This document shows positions 30,793-38,638 of a stretch of 64,000 bases of DNA, one piece after another. The notes under the pieces were generated by a model. It did no database searches. It had not been told where the DNA came from and worked only from the letters and a program-made list of their open reading frames with translations. The DNA lies in NCBI GenBank assembly GCA_016713505.1, contig JADJPA010000001.1, positions 1,550,001 to 1,614,000 on the forward strand. Reading direction: 5' to 3'. The translations under genes were made by a program, and so were the position numbers. Every line of letters begins with the position of its first letter. Positions within the stretch are counted from its first letter, which is position 1. This DNA comes from Candidatus Competibacteraceae bacterium. GTDB taxonomy: Bacteria > Pseudomonadota > Gammaproteobacteria > Competibacterales > Competibacteraceae.

Positions 30793-30821
30793 CGCCTCAA
30801 CGCCTCACGACCGCGGCTATC

Positions 30822-30853
30822 GCCGCGAGGGCCACCGCGGCGGCCCTCGCGGC
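30822..30853. terminator. Perfect 12-base GC hairpin between rhlE-RRM and purC
   Basis: Arms 30822-30833 and 30842-30853 are perfectly complementary, with an eight-base loop. It stands between convergent transcription units. There is no T run on either side, so it may act as an RNA 3'-end stabiliser or a weak two-way terminator; this is inference. Confidence 0.5.
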
Positions 30854-30944
30854 TGTAACGCCGAGCCGGGCTGGGATGTCGGGACGCCACTCCTCGCGCG
30901 CGATCGGTAACGCGGCGCCATCAATCGCCCACGACAGGGCGCTT

Positions 30945-31847
30945 TCAAACCGATCCCGTCAACCGCTCCCGCGCCTCCTGATACTTGGCGGTGGTCTTGG
31001 CGACGATCTCCGCCGGTAGTTCCGGTCCCGGCGGCTGCTTGTTCCAAGCCAGCGTCTCCAGATAATCGCGCACGAATTGTTTGTCGAAGCTGGGTGGGTT
31101 GACGCCGGGCCGGTACTGGTCGGCCGGCCAGAACCGTGAGGAATCGGGGGTCAACACTTCGTCCATCAGCACCAGCTCGCCGCGCTCGTCCAATCCGAAT
31201 TCGAATTTGGTATCGGCGATGATAATGCCCCGTTTTAGGGCATAGTCGGCGGCGTCCCGATATATCCGCAAGCTGACCGCCCGGACCTGCTCCGCCAGTT
31301 GTTGGCCGATAACGCCGGCTACCGTTTTGAAGCTGACGTTCTCATCGTGCGCCCCCAGCGCCGCCTTGGTGGATGGCGTAAAGAGCGGCTCCGGCAGCCG
31401 ATCCGCCAATCGCAATCCGGCGGGCAGTTGAATGCCGCACACCGTGCCGTCCCGTTGGTAATCTTTCCAACCGGAACCGATCAGATAACCTCGCACGATG
31501 GCCTCCACCGGCAGGCCCCGCAGCCGCCGAGCCACCACCGCCCGGCCGGCGACCCGCGCGCGCTCGGCGGGATCGGGCAACACCTGCTCCAACGTCTTTT
31601 CGGCCCGCTGCAAGTGATCGGGTACGATGGCGCGGGTGCGCTCGAACCAAAAATTCGATACGGCCGTCAATATTGCGCCTTTGCCGGGAATTGTCGTGGG
31701 CAAAATAACGTCAAAGGCAGAAAGTCGGTCGCTGGCCACCATCAGCAGATGGCGGTCGTCCGCCGTGTAAAGATCGCGCACCTTGCCGCGATAGCTCAAG
31801 GGTAGGCTGGCAATTTCGGGCGGCGCGATCGACGCGATGGTGGCCAT
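30945..31847 (-). CDS. purC: Phosphoribosylaminoimidazole-succinocarboxamide synthase
   Basis: A 300-residue SAICAR synthetase (purine synthesis step 8) of the longer yeast Ade1-like type. It begins with LPLSYRGKVRDLY and shows MVASDRLSAFDVILPTTIPGKG, AIVRGYLIGSGWKDY, ADTKFEFGLDERGELVLMDEVLTPDSSRFW and the C-terminal YLETLAWNKQPPGPELP. The ATG at 31847 has CAGGAGAC about 10 bases upstream and starts the family alignment; upstream open frame is ignored. No other pur genes are adjacent. Confidence 0.95.
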   Translation of the reverse strand: MATIASIAPPEIASLPLSYRGKVRDLYTADDRHLLMVASDRLSAFDVILPTTIPGKGAILTAVSNFWFERTRAIVPDHLQRAEKTLEQVLPDPAERARVAGRAVVARRLRGLPVEAIVRGYLIGSGWKDYQRDGTVCGIQLPAGLRLADRLPEPLFTPSTKAALGAHDENVSFKTVAGVIGQQLAEQVRAVSLRIYRDAADYALKRGIIIADTKFEFGLDERGELVLMDEVLTPDSSRFWPADQYRPGVNPPSFDKQFVRDYLETLAWNKQPPGPELPAEIVAKTTAKYQEARERLTGSV

Positions 31848-31990
31848 GAAGCGACTGTCTCCTGAAATGAAAAGGATCGACGCCGTGCATTGTAGCCGGC
31901 CGAGCCGTTCCAGAACATCAACGCCGCTTCGGCTCGCTCGAACCGACCTTTCGGGTATTGCCCCTTTCACCGATACGGTATGCTTGCGCC

Positions 31991-32653
31991 ATGAACCTTA
32001 CCGATAGCTTGTTACCCGCTGATTTACTGCTGTTGGCCAACTTCATCTGGGTGCTGATCCTATGGCAAGCTCTGCGGCAAGCGCCTTGGCGAGCGTTCCT
32101 GGCGCAGCCCAACCTCCAGCATGTCCTCCTCGGGGCTTCCGTCGCGTTATTCTTGATGTGGATTTTCGAGGCGGGGATCCGGCCAGCGCTGGGTTTCCAC
32201 TTCCTCGGCGTGACGGTATATACTTTGATGTTTGGCTGGTCGCTGGGCGTGATCGGCGTCAGCCTGATCGCGGTCGGAGTCACGGTCACCAGCGGCGACT
32301 GGTCGGCACTGGCCATGAACGCCTTATTATTGGGAATCTTGCCGGTATCGACCAGCTACGCTGTTTACCGTCTCGTGTACCGTTACCTGCCGCGGCACCT
32401 GTTCATTTATATTTTCCTGTGCGCCTTCTTCAACGCCATGATTGCCGCCGGCGCGGTCATTCTGACGTTAGTCACGTTATTGGTCTTTGCCGAAAGCTAT
32501 ACATTTTCCCGAATCAGCAATGAGTATTTACCTTTCGTGCCGCTTTATCTGTTCCCGGAAGGTATGCTCAACGGGATGGTGACGACCGCCTTAATCGTCT
32601 TAAAGCCCGACTGGCTGAAAACCTATGATGATGAGATTTATTTAAAACACTGA
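31991..32653 (+). CDS. CbiM-like integral membrane protein (energy-coupling factor permease family)
   Basis: A 220-residue polytopic membrane protein with about six hydrophobic segments (roughly residues 8-25, 43-62, 68-110 as two, 125-145, 148-170, 190-208). The sequence resembles the proteobacterial branch of the CbiM/ECF transporter S-component-like permeases. No ATPase or CbiN/Q partner is encoded nearby, so transport of cobalt, nickel or a vitamin is only a family-level guess. The ATG at 31991 is chosen on the hydrophobic N-terminus; no ribosome-binding site is obvious. It is divergent from purC. Confidence 0.65.
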   Translation: MNLTDSLLPADLLLLANFIWVLILWQALRQAPWRAFLAQPNLQHVLLGASVALFLMWIFEAGIRPALGFHFLGVTVYTLMFGWSLGVIGVSLIAVGVTVTSGDWSALAMNALLLGILPVSTSYAVYRLVYRYLPRHLFIYIFLCAFFNAMIAAGAVILTLVTLLVFAESYTFSRISNEYLPFVPLYLFPEGMLNGMVTTALIVLKPDWLKTYDDEIYLKH

Positions 32654-32707
32654 CTAAAGCACCGACTAAAGCCAGCCGCGGAAAACACCCAATAACACCG
32701 GACTCGA

Positions 32708-33598
32708 TTGAAACCGATCATTGCGAATTTTTTACGAGGCTTTAAGGAAACCGTGCTGGGCAAATTGTTTGGCGGAGCATTTGGTTTTTTGGTCGGCGGG
32801 CCGTTGGGCGCGCTGTTTGGAGCGGCGGTCGGCCACAATTACGATCAGCGCTTGTGGACCTTAGGCTCGAAATCAGCGGGCGGCGACCAGGATCGCGTAC
32901 CGGCGCAATTCATCCGCATCGCTTTTGAATTGATGGGATATATCGCCAAAACCGACGGTCGGGTATCGGAGGCGGAAATCAGCGCGACCCGCACCGTCAT
33001 GCAGCATTTAGGACTGAACGACCGCCAACAACGCACCGCCATCGATTGCTTCACCGCTGGCAAGCAACCGGATTACTCCGTGGATGCCGCGCTTGAAACG
33101 CTGCGCAAGACGTGCGCCAACCGATTCGGCCTCCTGCATCAGCTCTTGGAAATGCAGCTCAATGTCGCCTATGCCGACGGCGCGCTGCATCCGCGCACCC
33201 ACGACCGGCTGCGCTCGATCGCCGGGCGGTTGGGAATGCCTCATCTTCAATTCGATGCATTGCATGGCCTGTTCCGCGCCCGCCACCATCAGTCGCGAGG
33301 ACAGCGCCAGCAAAACGACGCGCGAGCGGATAACGGCCACGCGCACGACTATCGGACCCATAGCTCCCGCCCGACCACCGGCGTCAACTCGCTCGGACAA
33401 GCCTATGCCATATTAGGGCTGAAGCCAGAAGCCGGCACCGACGATATCAAATTGGCGTATCGCCGGCTGTTGAAGCGTCACCATCCCGATAAATTAGCCG
33501 CCGGAAACGCCTCAGCGGCCGAGATAAAAAAGGCCACCGAAAAAACCCGCGAGATTACCGCTGCCTACGAACGGATTCGGGAAGCCCGCGGCTTCTAG
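32708..33598 (+). CDS. djlA: DjlA-like co-chaperone (TerB-like domain plus J domain)
   Basis: A 296-residue protein. A glycine-rich membrane segment at the N-terminus (KLFGGAFGFLVGGPLGALFGAAVGH) anchors it. A TerB-like helical domain (~65-185; AKTDGRVSEAEI, NVAYADGALHPRTHDRL) follows, then a polar linker rich in His/Arg/Gln (~195-220) and a C-terminal J domain with the HPD motif (KRHHPDKLA) that stimulates DnaK. Translation most likely begins at the TTG at 32708, since the conserved membrane segment starts only a dozen residues after it and the first ATG (32933) would delete it. Confidence 0.88.
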   Translation: MKPIIANFLRGFKETVLGKLFGGAFGFLVGGPLGALFGAAVGHNYDQRLWTLGSKSAGGDQDRVPAQFIRIAFELMGYIAKTDGRVSEAEISATRTVMQHLGLNDRQQRTAIDCFTAGKQPDYSVDAALETLRKTCANRFGLLHQLLEMQLNVAYADGALHPRTHDRLRSIAGRLGMPHLQFDALHGLFRARHHQSRGQRQQNDARADNGHAHDYRTHSSRPTTGVNSLGQAYAILGLKPEAGTDDIKLAYRRLLKRHHPDKLAAGNASAAEIKKATEKTREITAAYERIREARGF

Positions 33599-33621
33599 AA
33601 ACTTGAAACACTCTAACAAGT

Positions 33622-34161
33622 TCAAGCTTTGGCGGGCGTGGGCATTTTTTTGTTGCCGAAACTGAATAGTCTCTTGAGGCGGCTGAAAAACGAATCGCCT
33701 CCTTGTTTCATAGGGCCTTGCTTGATCAAGTGCGCCCCCAAGGCCTTGTCGTCTTTCATGATGTGCTCGACCAGCCAGCGCTTTAGAAAGAACAGCAAAT
33801 CGTAATTGGATGCGTTAGGGTCTTCATCATATTTTTTGATGTGAGCGCCGACCATATCGATCAGCTGATCGTGCTGCTTTTTATGGGTGCTGATACCCGG
33901 ATAATTGGAAATGCTCATCAAGCTCTCTTCGGTCGCGAAATGAACTTTCGTATATTCAACCAACCGGGTCAGCACTTCATCCCTGGCTTCTTTTCCCCAG
34001 CCCCCTTTGATGCCTTCGCTCATCTCATTCACCATGGCGGCCAACCCTTTATGTTGGTCGTCAATTTCCTGAACGCCTACACTCAAGGCGTCCGACCACT
34101 CAATAAAATCTTTCTTGATCGGAAAAGAGTCTTTGATTCTGACTGATGTCGGTTCTTTCAT
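33622..34161 (-). CDS. Bacteriohemerythrin
   Basis: A 179-residue hemerythrin-fold protein with a complete diiron site: His37, His74, Glu78, His93, His97, His133 and Asp138. The opening FIEWSDALSVGVQEIDDQHKGL is typical. Residues after ~150 form a basic tail (FFSRLKRLFSFGNKKMPTPAKA) that may be amphipathic. Such proteins bind O2 reversibly and deliver or sense it. A second copy lies at 52546. It is monocistronic, convergent with djlA and separated from radC by an AT-rich gap. Confidence 0.92.
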   Translation of the reverse strand: MKEPTSVRIKDSFPIKKDFIEWSDALSVGVQEIDDQHKGLAAMVNEMSEGIKGGWGKEARDEVLTRLVEYTKVHFATEESLMSISNYPGISTHKKQHDQLIDMVGAHIKKYDEDPNASNYDLLFFLKRWLVEHIMKDDKALGAHLIKQGPMKQGGDSFFSRLKRLFSFGNKKMPTPAKA

Positions 34162-34245
34162 CGAAATTTGTTCCTAAGGTTACAGGTTATGGGAGTTTTC
34201 AGAGTTGAAGCTGAACCCTGCCAAGCCACAGTTTCACACGCTTGC

Positions 34246-34251
34246 AGTATA
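34246..34251 (-). promoter_or_regulatory. Candidate -10 element of the bacteriohemerythrin gene
   Basis: TATACT on the minus strand, 85 bases before the hemerythrin ATG, at the edge of a strongly AT-rich block (34250-34400) that has no coding potential. The -35 position is a poor match, so an activator may be needed; this is inference. Confidence 0.35.
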
Positions 34252-34406
34252 GTTTATCTGACTACTCATCTAGATTACAAGCCAGCAATAAAATATATAC
34301 TAACTATTTAACTATCAGAGATGAATACATCAAAAAATTCATACTTTAGAGTTACTAATTAAAGTTTATCTTACAATAAAACCAATATTAAAATAAAAAT
34401 CGCTCC

Positions 34407-35081
34407 TTATATAATTCCACGCTCTGCTAAAGAAATGGCATGGCTGTCACCAATAACGATATGATCGAGCAAACGGACATCGATCAGCGCCAGCGCTTCT
34501 TTCAGACGCACCGTCAGTAATTCATCGGCGCGACTGGGTTCGGCCACGCCCGATGGATGATTGTGCGCCACGATGGCGGCGGCGGCATTATGGTAAAGCG
34601 CCCGTTTGATCACCTGCCTCGGATGCACCGAAGAACTGTCGATCGTGCCGAAAAACAATTCTTCGAACTGGATGACCCGGTGTTTGTTGTCCAGAAACAG
34701 AACGGCGAATACTTCGTGCGAATGATGGCGGAGCCGCGCCATCAGATAGCGTCGGGTATCCGCCACACTTTGGATGGCATCGACCCGTTGCAAGTTTTCT
34801 TCCAAATAGCGGCGAGCCAATTCCATCACCGCCTGTAACTGCACGTACTTAGCCGGCCCCAAACCGGGAGTTTCGCAAAATGCCGCTTGATCCAATGCCA
34901 GCAATGCCCGCAGGCCACCGTGTTGCTTGAGCAGGTCGCGGGCCAGATCGACGGCGCTGCGCCCCGGCACCCCAACCCGCAGAAATATCGCCAGCAATTC
35001 GGCATCGGACAAGGCGGCGGCCCCGCGTTGCAGGAGCTTCTCACGAGGCCGTTCGTCGTCGGGCCAATCACGAATGGACAT
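34407..35081 (-). CDS. radC: RadC family JAB-domain protein
   Basis: A 224-residue RadC. The N-terminal UPF0758 helix-hairpin-helix part starts with IRDWPDDERPREKLLQRGAAALSDAELLAIFL. The C-terminal JAMM/MPN+ metalloprotease-like domain has the conserved Glu near FEELFFGTIDSS and HNHPSG with the following Asp in VAEPSRADELLT. Despite the name its role in repair is doubtful. It sits upstream of coaBC in opposite orientation, the arrangement seen in many gammaproteobacteria. Confidence 0.94.
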   Translation of the reverse strand: MSIRDWPDDERPREKLLQRGAAALSDAELLAIFLRVGVPGRSAVDLARDLLKQHGGLRALLALDQAAFCETPGLGPAKYVQLQAVMELARRYLEENLQRVDAIQSVADTRRYLMARLRHHSHEVFAVLFLDNKHRVIQFEELFFGTIDSSSVHPRQVIKRALYHNAAAAIVAHNHPSGVAEPSRADELLTVRLKEALALIDVRLLDHIVIGDSHAISLAERGII

Positions 35082-35604
35082 CGAATTTATGCTTTACCGG
35101 AAAGAGCCTGCCTTAACTTCTTGATCACACGAATAAAACAGCCTACATTTTGGGTGCTTCACTCTCACGTCAAGCCTCCGACGCCTTAAATAACCGAGCT
35201 TGCTGCTCCGTTATAAAGCAATTTTGATGCCTGAGGCACCATAGTGGAGCACAGCGGAGCTTCCAGGTGTTGATTTCGCGGCCGATTTTCCAGCTTTATT
35301 CAATTTTTATAATATAAAATAAATAATTATCGATAATGGCAACGCGATTGCTTTGTTGGTGTCGTGAATCCGTGATCTTAGATTGACGCGAGTCTTGCTA
35401 AAGCGCGGATTCCCGGCGGCTAACGGGGGCCGCCGTCGCGGACCATGACGTCCGATTTCGCATCGCTACACCGTGCGTTTCGGGCGTCCTTTTTTTGCGC
35501 CTCGCGCCGAGGCCTTCACCACCTGCTGGTTGCTTACGATTGTTGCGCCTAGCCAAGCTGCGCTAAGCTTGCCGCGAGTCCATGTTCCCCCGCGGGGTCT
35601 TGCC
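35082..35604. other. Divergent radC / coaBC intergenic region
   Basis: No gene is recognised in these 523 bases. An AT-rich block at 35298-35335 contains TATAAT at 35308-35313 (plus strand) and could hold promoters in both directions; -35 matches are poor. A 6-base GC hairpin (35415-35420 with 35429-35434) lies nearer coaBC. An open frame runs from 35473 into coaBC but its first 44 residues are not part of the family. Confidence 0.4.
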
Positions 35605-36879
35605 ATGCTGCAACCGCTGCTCAAGAAACGCATTCTGCTGGGCGTTACCGGCGGCATCGCGGCTTACAAAAGCGCTGATTTGGTGCGTCGCTTGCGAGAG
35701 ACGGGTGCGGAGATCCAGGTGGCGATGACGCCGGCGGCGACCGCTTTTGTCGGTCCGTTGACGTTTCAGGCGGTGTCCGGCCGAGCGGTTCACACCGAGC
35801 TTCTGGATGCCAACGCTGAAGCTGGCATGGGGCATATCGAGCTGGCGCGCTGGGCCGATTTAATCTTGATCGCCCCTGCCACCGCCGATTTCCTCGCCCG
35901 ACTGGCGCATGGTTTGGCCGACGATTTGCTCAGCACCTTGTGTCTGGCCACCGATCAACCGATTGCGGTCGCGCCCGCGATGAATCGCTTGATGTGGCGG
36001 AATCCCGCCACTCAGGACAACTGCCGGTTGCTGGCGCGGCGCGGCGTCAAAATCTGGGGGCCGGGCGTCGGCGAGCAAGCCTGCGGTGAAGTGGGAGCCG
36101 GCCGGATGCTGGAGCCGGTGGAATTGTGTACCTTGGCCATCGAGCAGTTCGGCGGTCGTCTGGTCGCGGAAACCGTCCGGGAAACACCAGCTATCGCGCC
36201 GCTGGCGGTTTGCGACCTGCAAGGCTTGACGGTGTTGCTGACCGCTGGCCCGACCCGCGAAGCGCTCGATCCGGTGCGGTTCATCAGCAACCGCAGCACT
36301 GGGAAAATGGGATTTGCCACCGCCGAGGCGGCGGCGGCGGCCGGCGCGCGGGTCATCATGGTGAGCGGGCCAGTTTCACTGAAAACACCGCCGGGCGTGG
36401 AGCAGATCGATGTGGAAAGCGCGCTGGAGATGCATGCGGCGGTGCTGAAGCGGATGCACGAAGCCGATATTTTCATCGCCACCGCCGCTGTCGCCGATTA
36501 TCGCGCGGCCGATCCCGCCGAACGTAAGATCAAGAAAACCCGCGACGCGCTGACCCTGGAGTTGGTGCGCAATCCCGACATTCTGGCCGAGGTCGCCGCG
36601 ATGCGCTCGCATCGGCCGTTCACCGTTGGCTTCGCCGCCGAAACCCACGACGTGCTGCGCTACGCCGAGGACAAACGCCGACGCAAGAATTTGGACATGA
36701 TCGCCGCCAATCAGGTCGGCGTCGCCGGAAGCGGTTTTGAAAGCGAACAAAACGCCTTGCAGGTGCTGTGGGAGGGTGGAGAACAGACCCTGCCGCTGAC
36801 CGATAAAACCGTCCTGGGCCAACAATTGATCGCGCTGATCGCGCAACGGTATCGATTGTGGAAGGGGGAGGAGCGGTAA
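35605..36879 (+). CDS. coaBC: Phosphopantothenoylcysteine decarboxylase / phosphopantothenate-cysteine ligase
   Basis: A 424-residue bifunctional enzyme for two steps of coenzyme A synthesis. The N-terminal flavoprotein CoaC domain (1-190) has LLGVTGGIAAYK, the catalytic histidine region GMGHIELARWAD, PAMNRLMW and the substrate-clamp GEQACGEVGAGRM. The CoaB ligase domain shows VLLTAGPTREALDPVRFISNRSTGKMG and the DMIAANQVG segment. The ATG at 35605 aligns with known starts. In many gammaproteobacteria dut follows directly; here about 2.1 kb of accessory DNA intervenes. Confidence 0.95.
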   Translation: MLQPLLKKRILLGVTGGIAAYKSADLVRRLRETGAEIQVAMTPAATAFVGPLTFQAVSGRAVHTELLDANAEAGMGHIELARWADLILIAPATADFLARLAHGLADDLLSTLCLATDQPIAVAPAMNRLMWRNPATQDNCRLLARRGVKIWGPGVGEQACGEVGAGRMLEPVELCTLAIEQFGGRLVAETVRETPAIAPLAVCDLQGLTVLLTAGPTREALDPVRFISNRSTGKMGFATAEAAAAAGARVIMVSGPVSLKTPPGVEQIDVESALEMHAAVLKRMHEADIFIATAAVADYRAADPAERKIKKTRDALTLELVRNPDILAEVAAMRSHRPFTVGFAAETHDVLRYAEDKRRRKNLDMIAANQVGVAGSGFESEQNALQVLWEGGEQTLPLTDKTVLGQQLIALIAQRYRLWKGEER

Positions 36880-36888
36880 CGATTAGGA

Positions 36889-37119
36889 TTATGCGACGTT
36901 TAGATCGAACGTTTCGACATCTAGGTTGCACGCCGCGAACTCCAGGCATTGCTGGACATCTTCTGGTTCCAATTCGGGAAACTCCCTGAACAGATCATTC
37001 TTATCGGGATAAATCGTTAGTAATTCCAGCACTCGTCGGACGGTCAGGCGCATTCCGCGCACGCAGGATTGACCGTTCATTATTGCCGGCTCCACGGTAA
37101 TGAGATTCCAACGGTTCAT
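36889..37119 (-). CDS. DUF433 domain protein (antitoxin-like)
   Basis: A 76-residue protein matching the DUF433 family: NLITVEPAIMNGQSCVRGMRLTVRRVLELL is the helix-turn-helix-like core, followed by FPELEPEDVQQCLEFAA. DUF433 proteins are often paired with a DUF5615 PIN-like toxin, which would be expected just downstream; here the 3' end runs straight into the coaBC stop, so the partner is absent. It lies at the distal end of the cassette array, in the same orientation as the cassettes, and may be the last cassette with its attC lost, or resident DNA. Confidence 0.78.
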   Translation of the reverse strand: MNRWNLITVEPAIMNGQSCVRGMRLTVRRVLELLTIYPDKNDLFREFPELEPEDVQQCLEFAACNLDVETFDLNVA

Positions 37120-37233
37120 TTCCTAAGCCTTTAACCGAAGATGATCACGCAATTTTGGCATGACGGCCTGTCTGACTGTCAGTGCATTAGCGACACCGCC
37201 TATTTAAGCGGTTGTTAACAGTTTAATGGTCAC

Positions 37234-37329
37234 CCCTAACGTTTGAGGTAACCGGACGCCGGAGCGCGAAGCGCGGAGGAAAACCATAAGCGCAGCTTGC
37301 GGACGGTCCGGTTAACCGAGAGGTTAGCC
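37234..37329 (-). repeat. attC-like recombination site 1 (degenerate)
   Basis: On the minus strand the outer cores are GGCTAAC and GTTAGGG, one base off consensus each. Inner arms TAACCGGAC and GTCCGGTTA are complementary, and the central part contains a GCGC-TTC-GCGC hairpin. Length 96 bases. Confidence 0.6.
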
Positions 37330-37410
37330 ATCAGCCTTCGCAGTACTTCCATATAAACTCCCCCGAAAAATCAACGAACCATAGGAATATCTCGTGGACG
37401 CGGCTTTGAG
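37323..37410. other. Gene-less interval between attC-like sites 1 and 2
   Basis: About 80 bases with no open frame of note. It may be an empty cassette or a cassette reduced by deletion. Confidence 0.4.
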
Positions 37411-37488
37411 GCCGAACGTTCGACATGAGCGGAGGCACAAAGGCTGCGAAGCAGCCTTTGGGACGTCCGCTCGATGGAGGGGTTAGGC
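37411..37488 (-). repeat. attC-like recombination site 2
   Basis: On the minus strand it opens with a perfect GCCTAAC core and closes with GTTCGGC (one mismatch). Inner arms GAGCGGA and CCGCTC pair, and the centre is a perfect 10-base hairpin with a three-base loop (37438-37460). The arm sequence resembles attC sites common in gammaproteobacterial integrons. The VOC gene stop lies 35 bases upstream of it, as expected for a cassette. Confidence 0.8.
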
Positions 37489-37522
37489 CGCATTGTTGGC
37501 CATGGCACGCGGGATGGACGAG

Positions 37523-37906
37523 CTACTCAACGCGTGTTGCGATCCACCAAGTAGTTCCACCAGCGTCTTTGACACCGCCGCGTTTGTCTTCATCTTCCTT
37601 CTTCTCCGGAACTTGAACTGAGGTGGCGCCTTCAGCGAGTGCACGCTTGTAGGTGGCGTCAACGTCCTTCACGTAGACATGCGCGTACGCAGCTACCGGT
37701 TGCCATTCGGGCGCAGAGTCCGCAAGCATTACAACCGTATCGTCGATCTTGACTTCCGCGTGCATCAAGCGCCCCTGATCGTCCGGGAAACTCCTCAAAA
37801 GCTTCCCGCCCAAGACAGTCTCGAGAAACCGGATCGTCGCAGCCGCGTCGGCGACGATCAGATACGGTGAAACGGTGGTATAGCCGCTTGGTTTGAACTG
37901 CGCCAT
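37523..37906 (-). CDS. VOC-family (glyoxalase/bleomycin resistance-like) protein, cassette-borne
   Basis: A 127-residue single-chain vicinal-oxygen-chelate protein with two beta-alpha-beta-beta-beta repeats: YTTVSPYLIVADAAATIRFLETVLGG, then YAHVYVKDVDATYKRALAEGAT and a closing DAGGTTWWIATRVE. It resembles PhnB/YdeM-like VOC proteins; substrates range from methylglyoxal adducts to antibiotics and cannot be told here. The ATG at 37906 has GGGAG upstream; the frame extends into the preceding attC. It lies between attC-like sites 3 and 2, so it is the gene of a cassette. Confidence 0.85.
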   Translation of the reverse strand: MAQFKPSGYTTVSPYLIVADAAATIRFLETVLGGKLLRSFPDDQGRLMHAEVKIDDTVVMLADSAPEWQPVAAYAHVYVKDVDATYKRALAEGATSVQVPEKKEDEDKRGGVKDAGGTTWWIATRVE

Positions 37907-37945
37907 GACGGACTCCCAGGGGTTGCTAAAGTGGTCGGGTATGAG

Positions 37946-38005
37946 ACCTAACATTTGCTTAAGCAGCAAGCCGAAGGCGCAGTCTGCTTGAAGCAGTTGT
38001 TAGAC
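37946..38005 (-). repeat. attC recombination site 3 (canonical 60-base element)
   Basis: The best site of the array. On the minus strand it starts GTCTAAC and ends GTTAGGT, both matching consensus. The inner arms (GCTTCAAGCAG... and ...CTGCTTAAGC) pair with the usual extra base, and the tip holds GCGCCTTCGGC. Length and layout match classical integron 59-base elements. The stop codon of the DUF2625 gene lies within its first core. Confidence 0.9.
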
Positions 38006-38638
38006 ATTTATTTTTTCTTTCATCTCTAAATTTAATGCCCACAATTCTTTTAATGGAACTATTTTTTTTCTCGTTTTATTAATTTCTTTGCCTTCTTTGG
38101 ACCACAAAACAGGATAAAATGAAATTCCTTGTCCTCTTTTTGTATTTAGAATTATCTCTTCCGAGTTTTTCCAAATAAATGATTCATAAAATTTATCGAC
38201 ATTTCCTGAAATACACCAAGAGATAAAATCAGAATATCCCATATTTAGATTTTCCCATTCAAGTGTATCTGGTGCAAAATAATATACCTTTCCTAATTCT
38301 TGACCAAAGTAACCGCCATTAATTGCAAAAAATCCACCAACCACATCAAACCCAATAAATAAACATCCAGATGGAATATTATCAATATTTTCCTGGCCAG
38401 GGATGTTATTCCATTTTTTTATTGAATCTGTCCACTCCGAATCATTACCACCGAATAGTCTTAAGAATTTTTCTTTGATGAGAATTCCATTTGTAAATTT
38501 GATAATTGTTCCTAATGTCGAGCGATCTGTTATTTGTAAAATATTCAATAAAATATTATCTGGACAATCATTTTTTATTATTTCAATGTTGTTTTTAGAT
38601 GTTTCAATTTGTGTAATTAGATCTTCAATTAAGCTCAT
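38000..38638 (-). CDS. DUF2625 family protein, cassette-borne
   Basis: A 212-residue protein of unknown function. The central block FIGFDVVGGFFAINGG followed by VYYFAPDTLEWENLNMGYSDFISWCISG is the DUF2625 hallmark; these proteins relate in character to SMI1/KNR4-like immunity or reporter-type folds, but no role is established. The gene is strikingly AT-rich, roughly two thirds A+T by eye, with Lys/Asn/Ile-rich usage against the GC-rich neighbours: recent transfer. Its TAA stop (38000-38002) is embedded in attC site 3 and its ATG follows about 30 bases after a GTTAGAC core, the normal cassette layout. Confidence 0.85.
   Translation of the reverse strand: MSLIEDLITQIETSKNNIEIIKNDCPDNILLNILQITDRSTLGTIIKFTNGILIKEKFLRLFGGNDSEWTDSIKKWNNIPGQENIDNIPSGCLFIGFDVVGGFFAINGGYFGQELGKVYYFAPDTLEWENLNMGYSDFISWCISGNVDKFYESFIWKNSEEIILNTKRGQGISFYPVLWSKEGKEINKTRKKIVPLKELWALNLEMKEKINV

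Noticed and set aside
35473..35604. N-terminal extension of coaBC by 44 residues
   Set aside because: The extension has no family similarity, and the ATG at 35605 aligns with the usual start.
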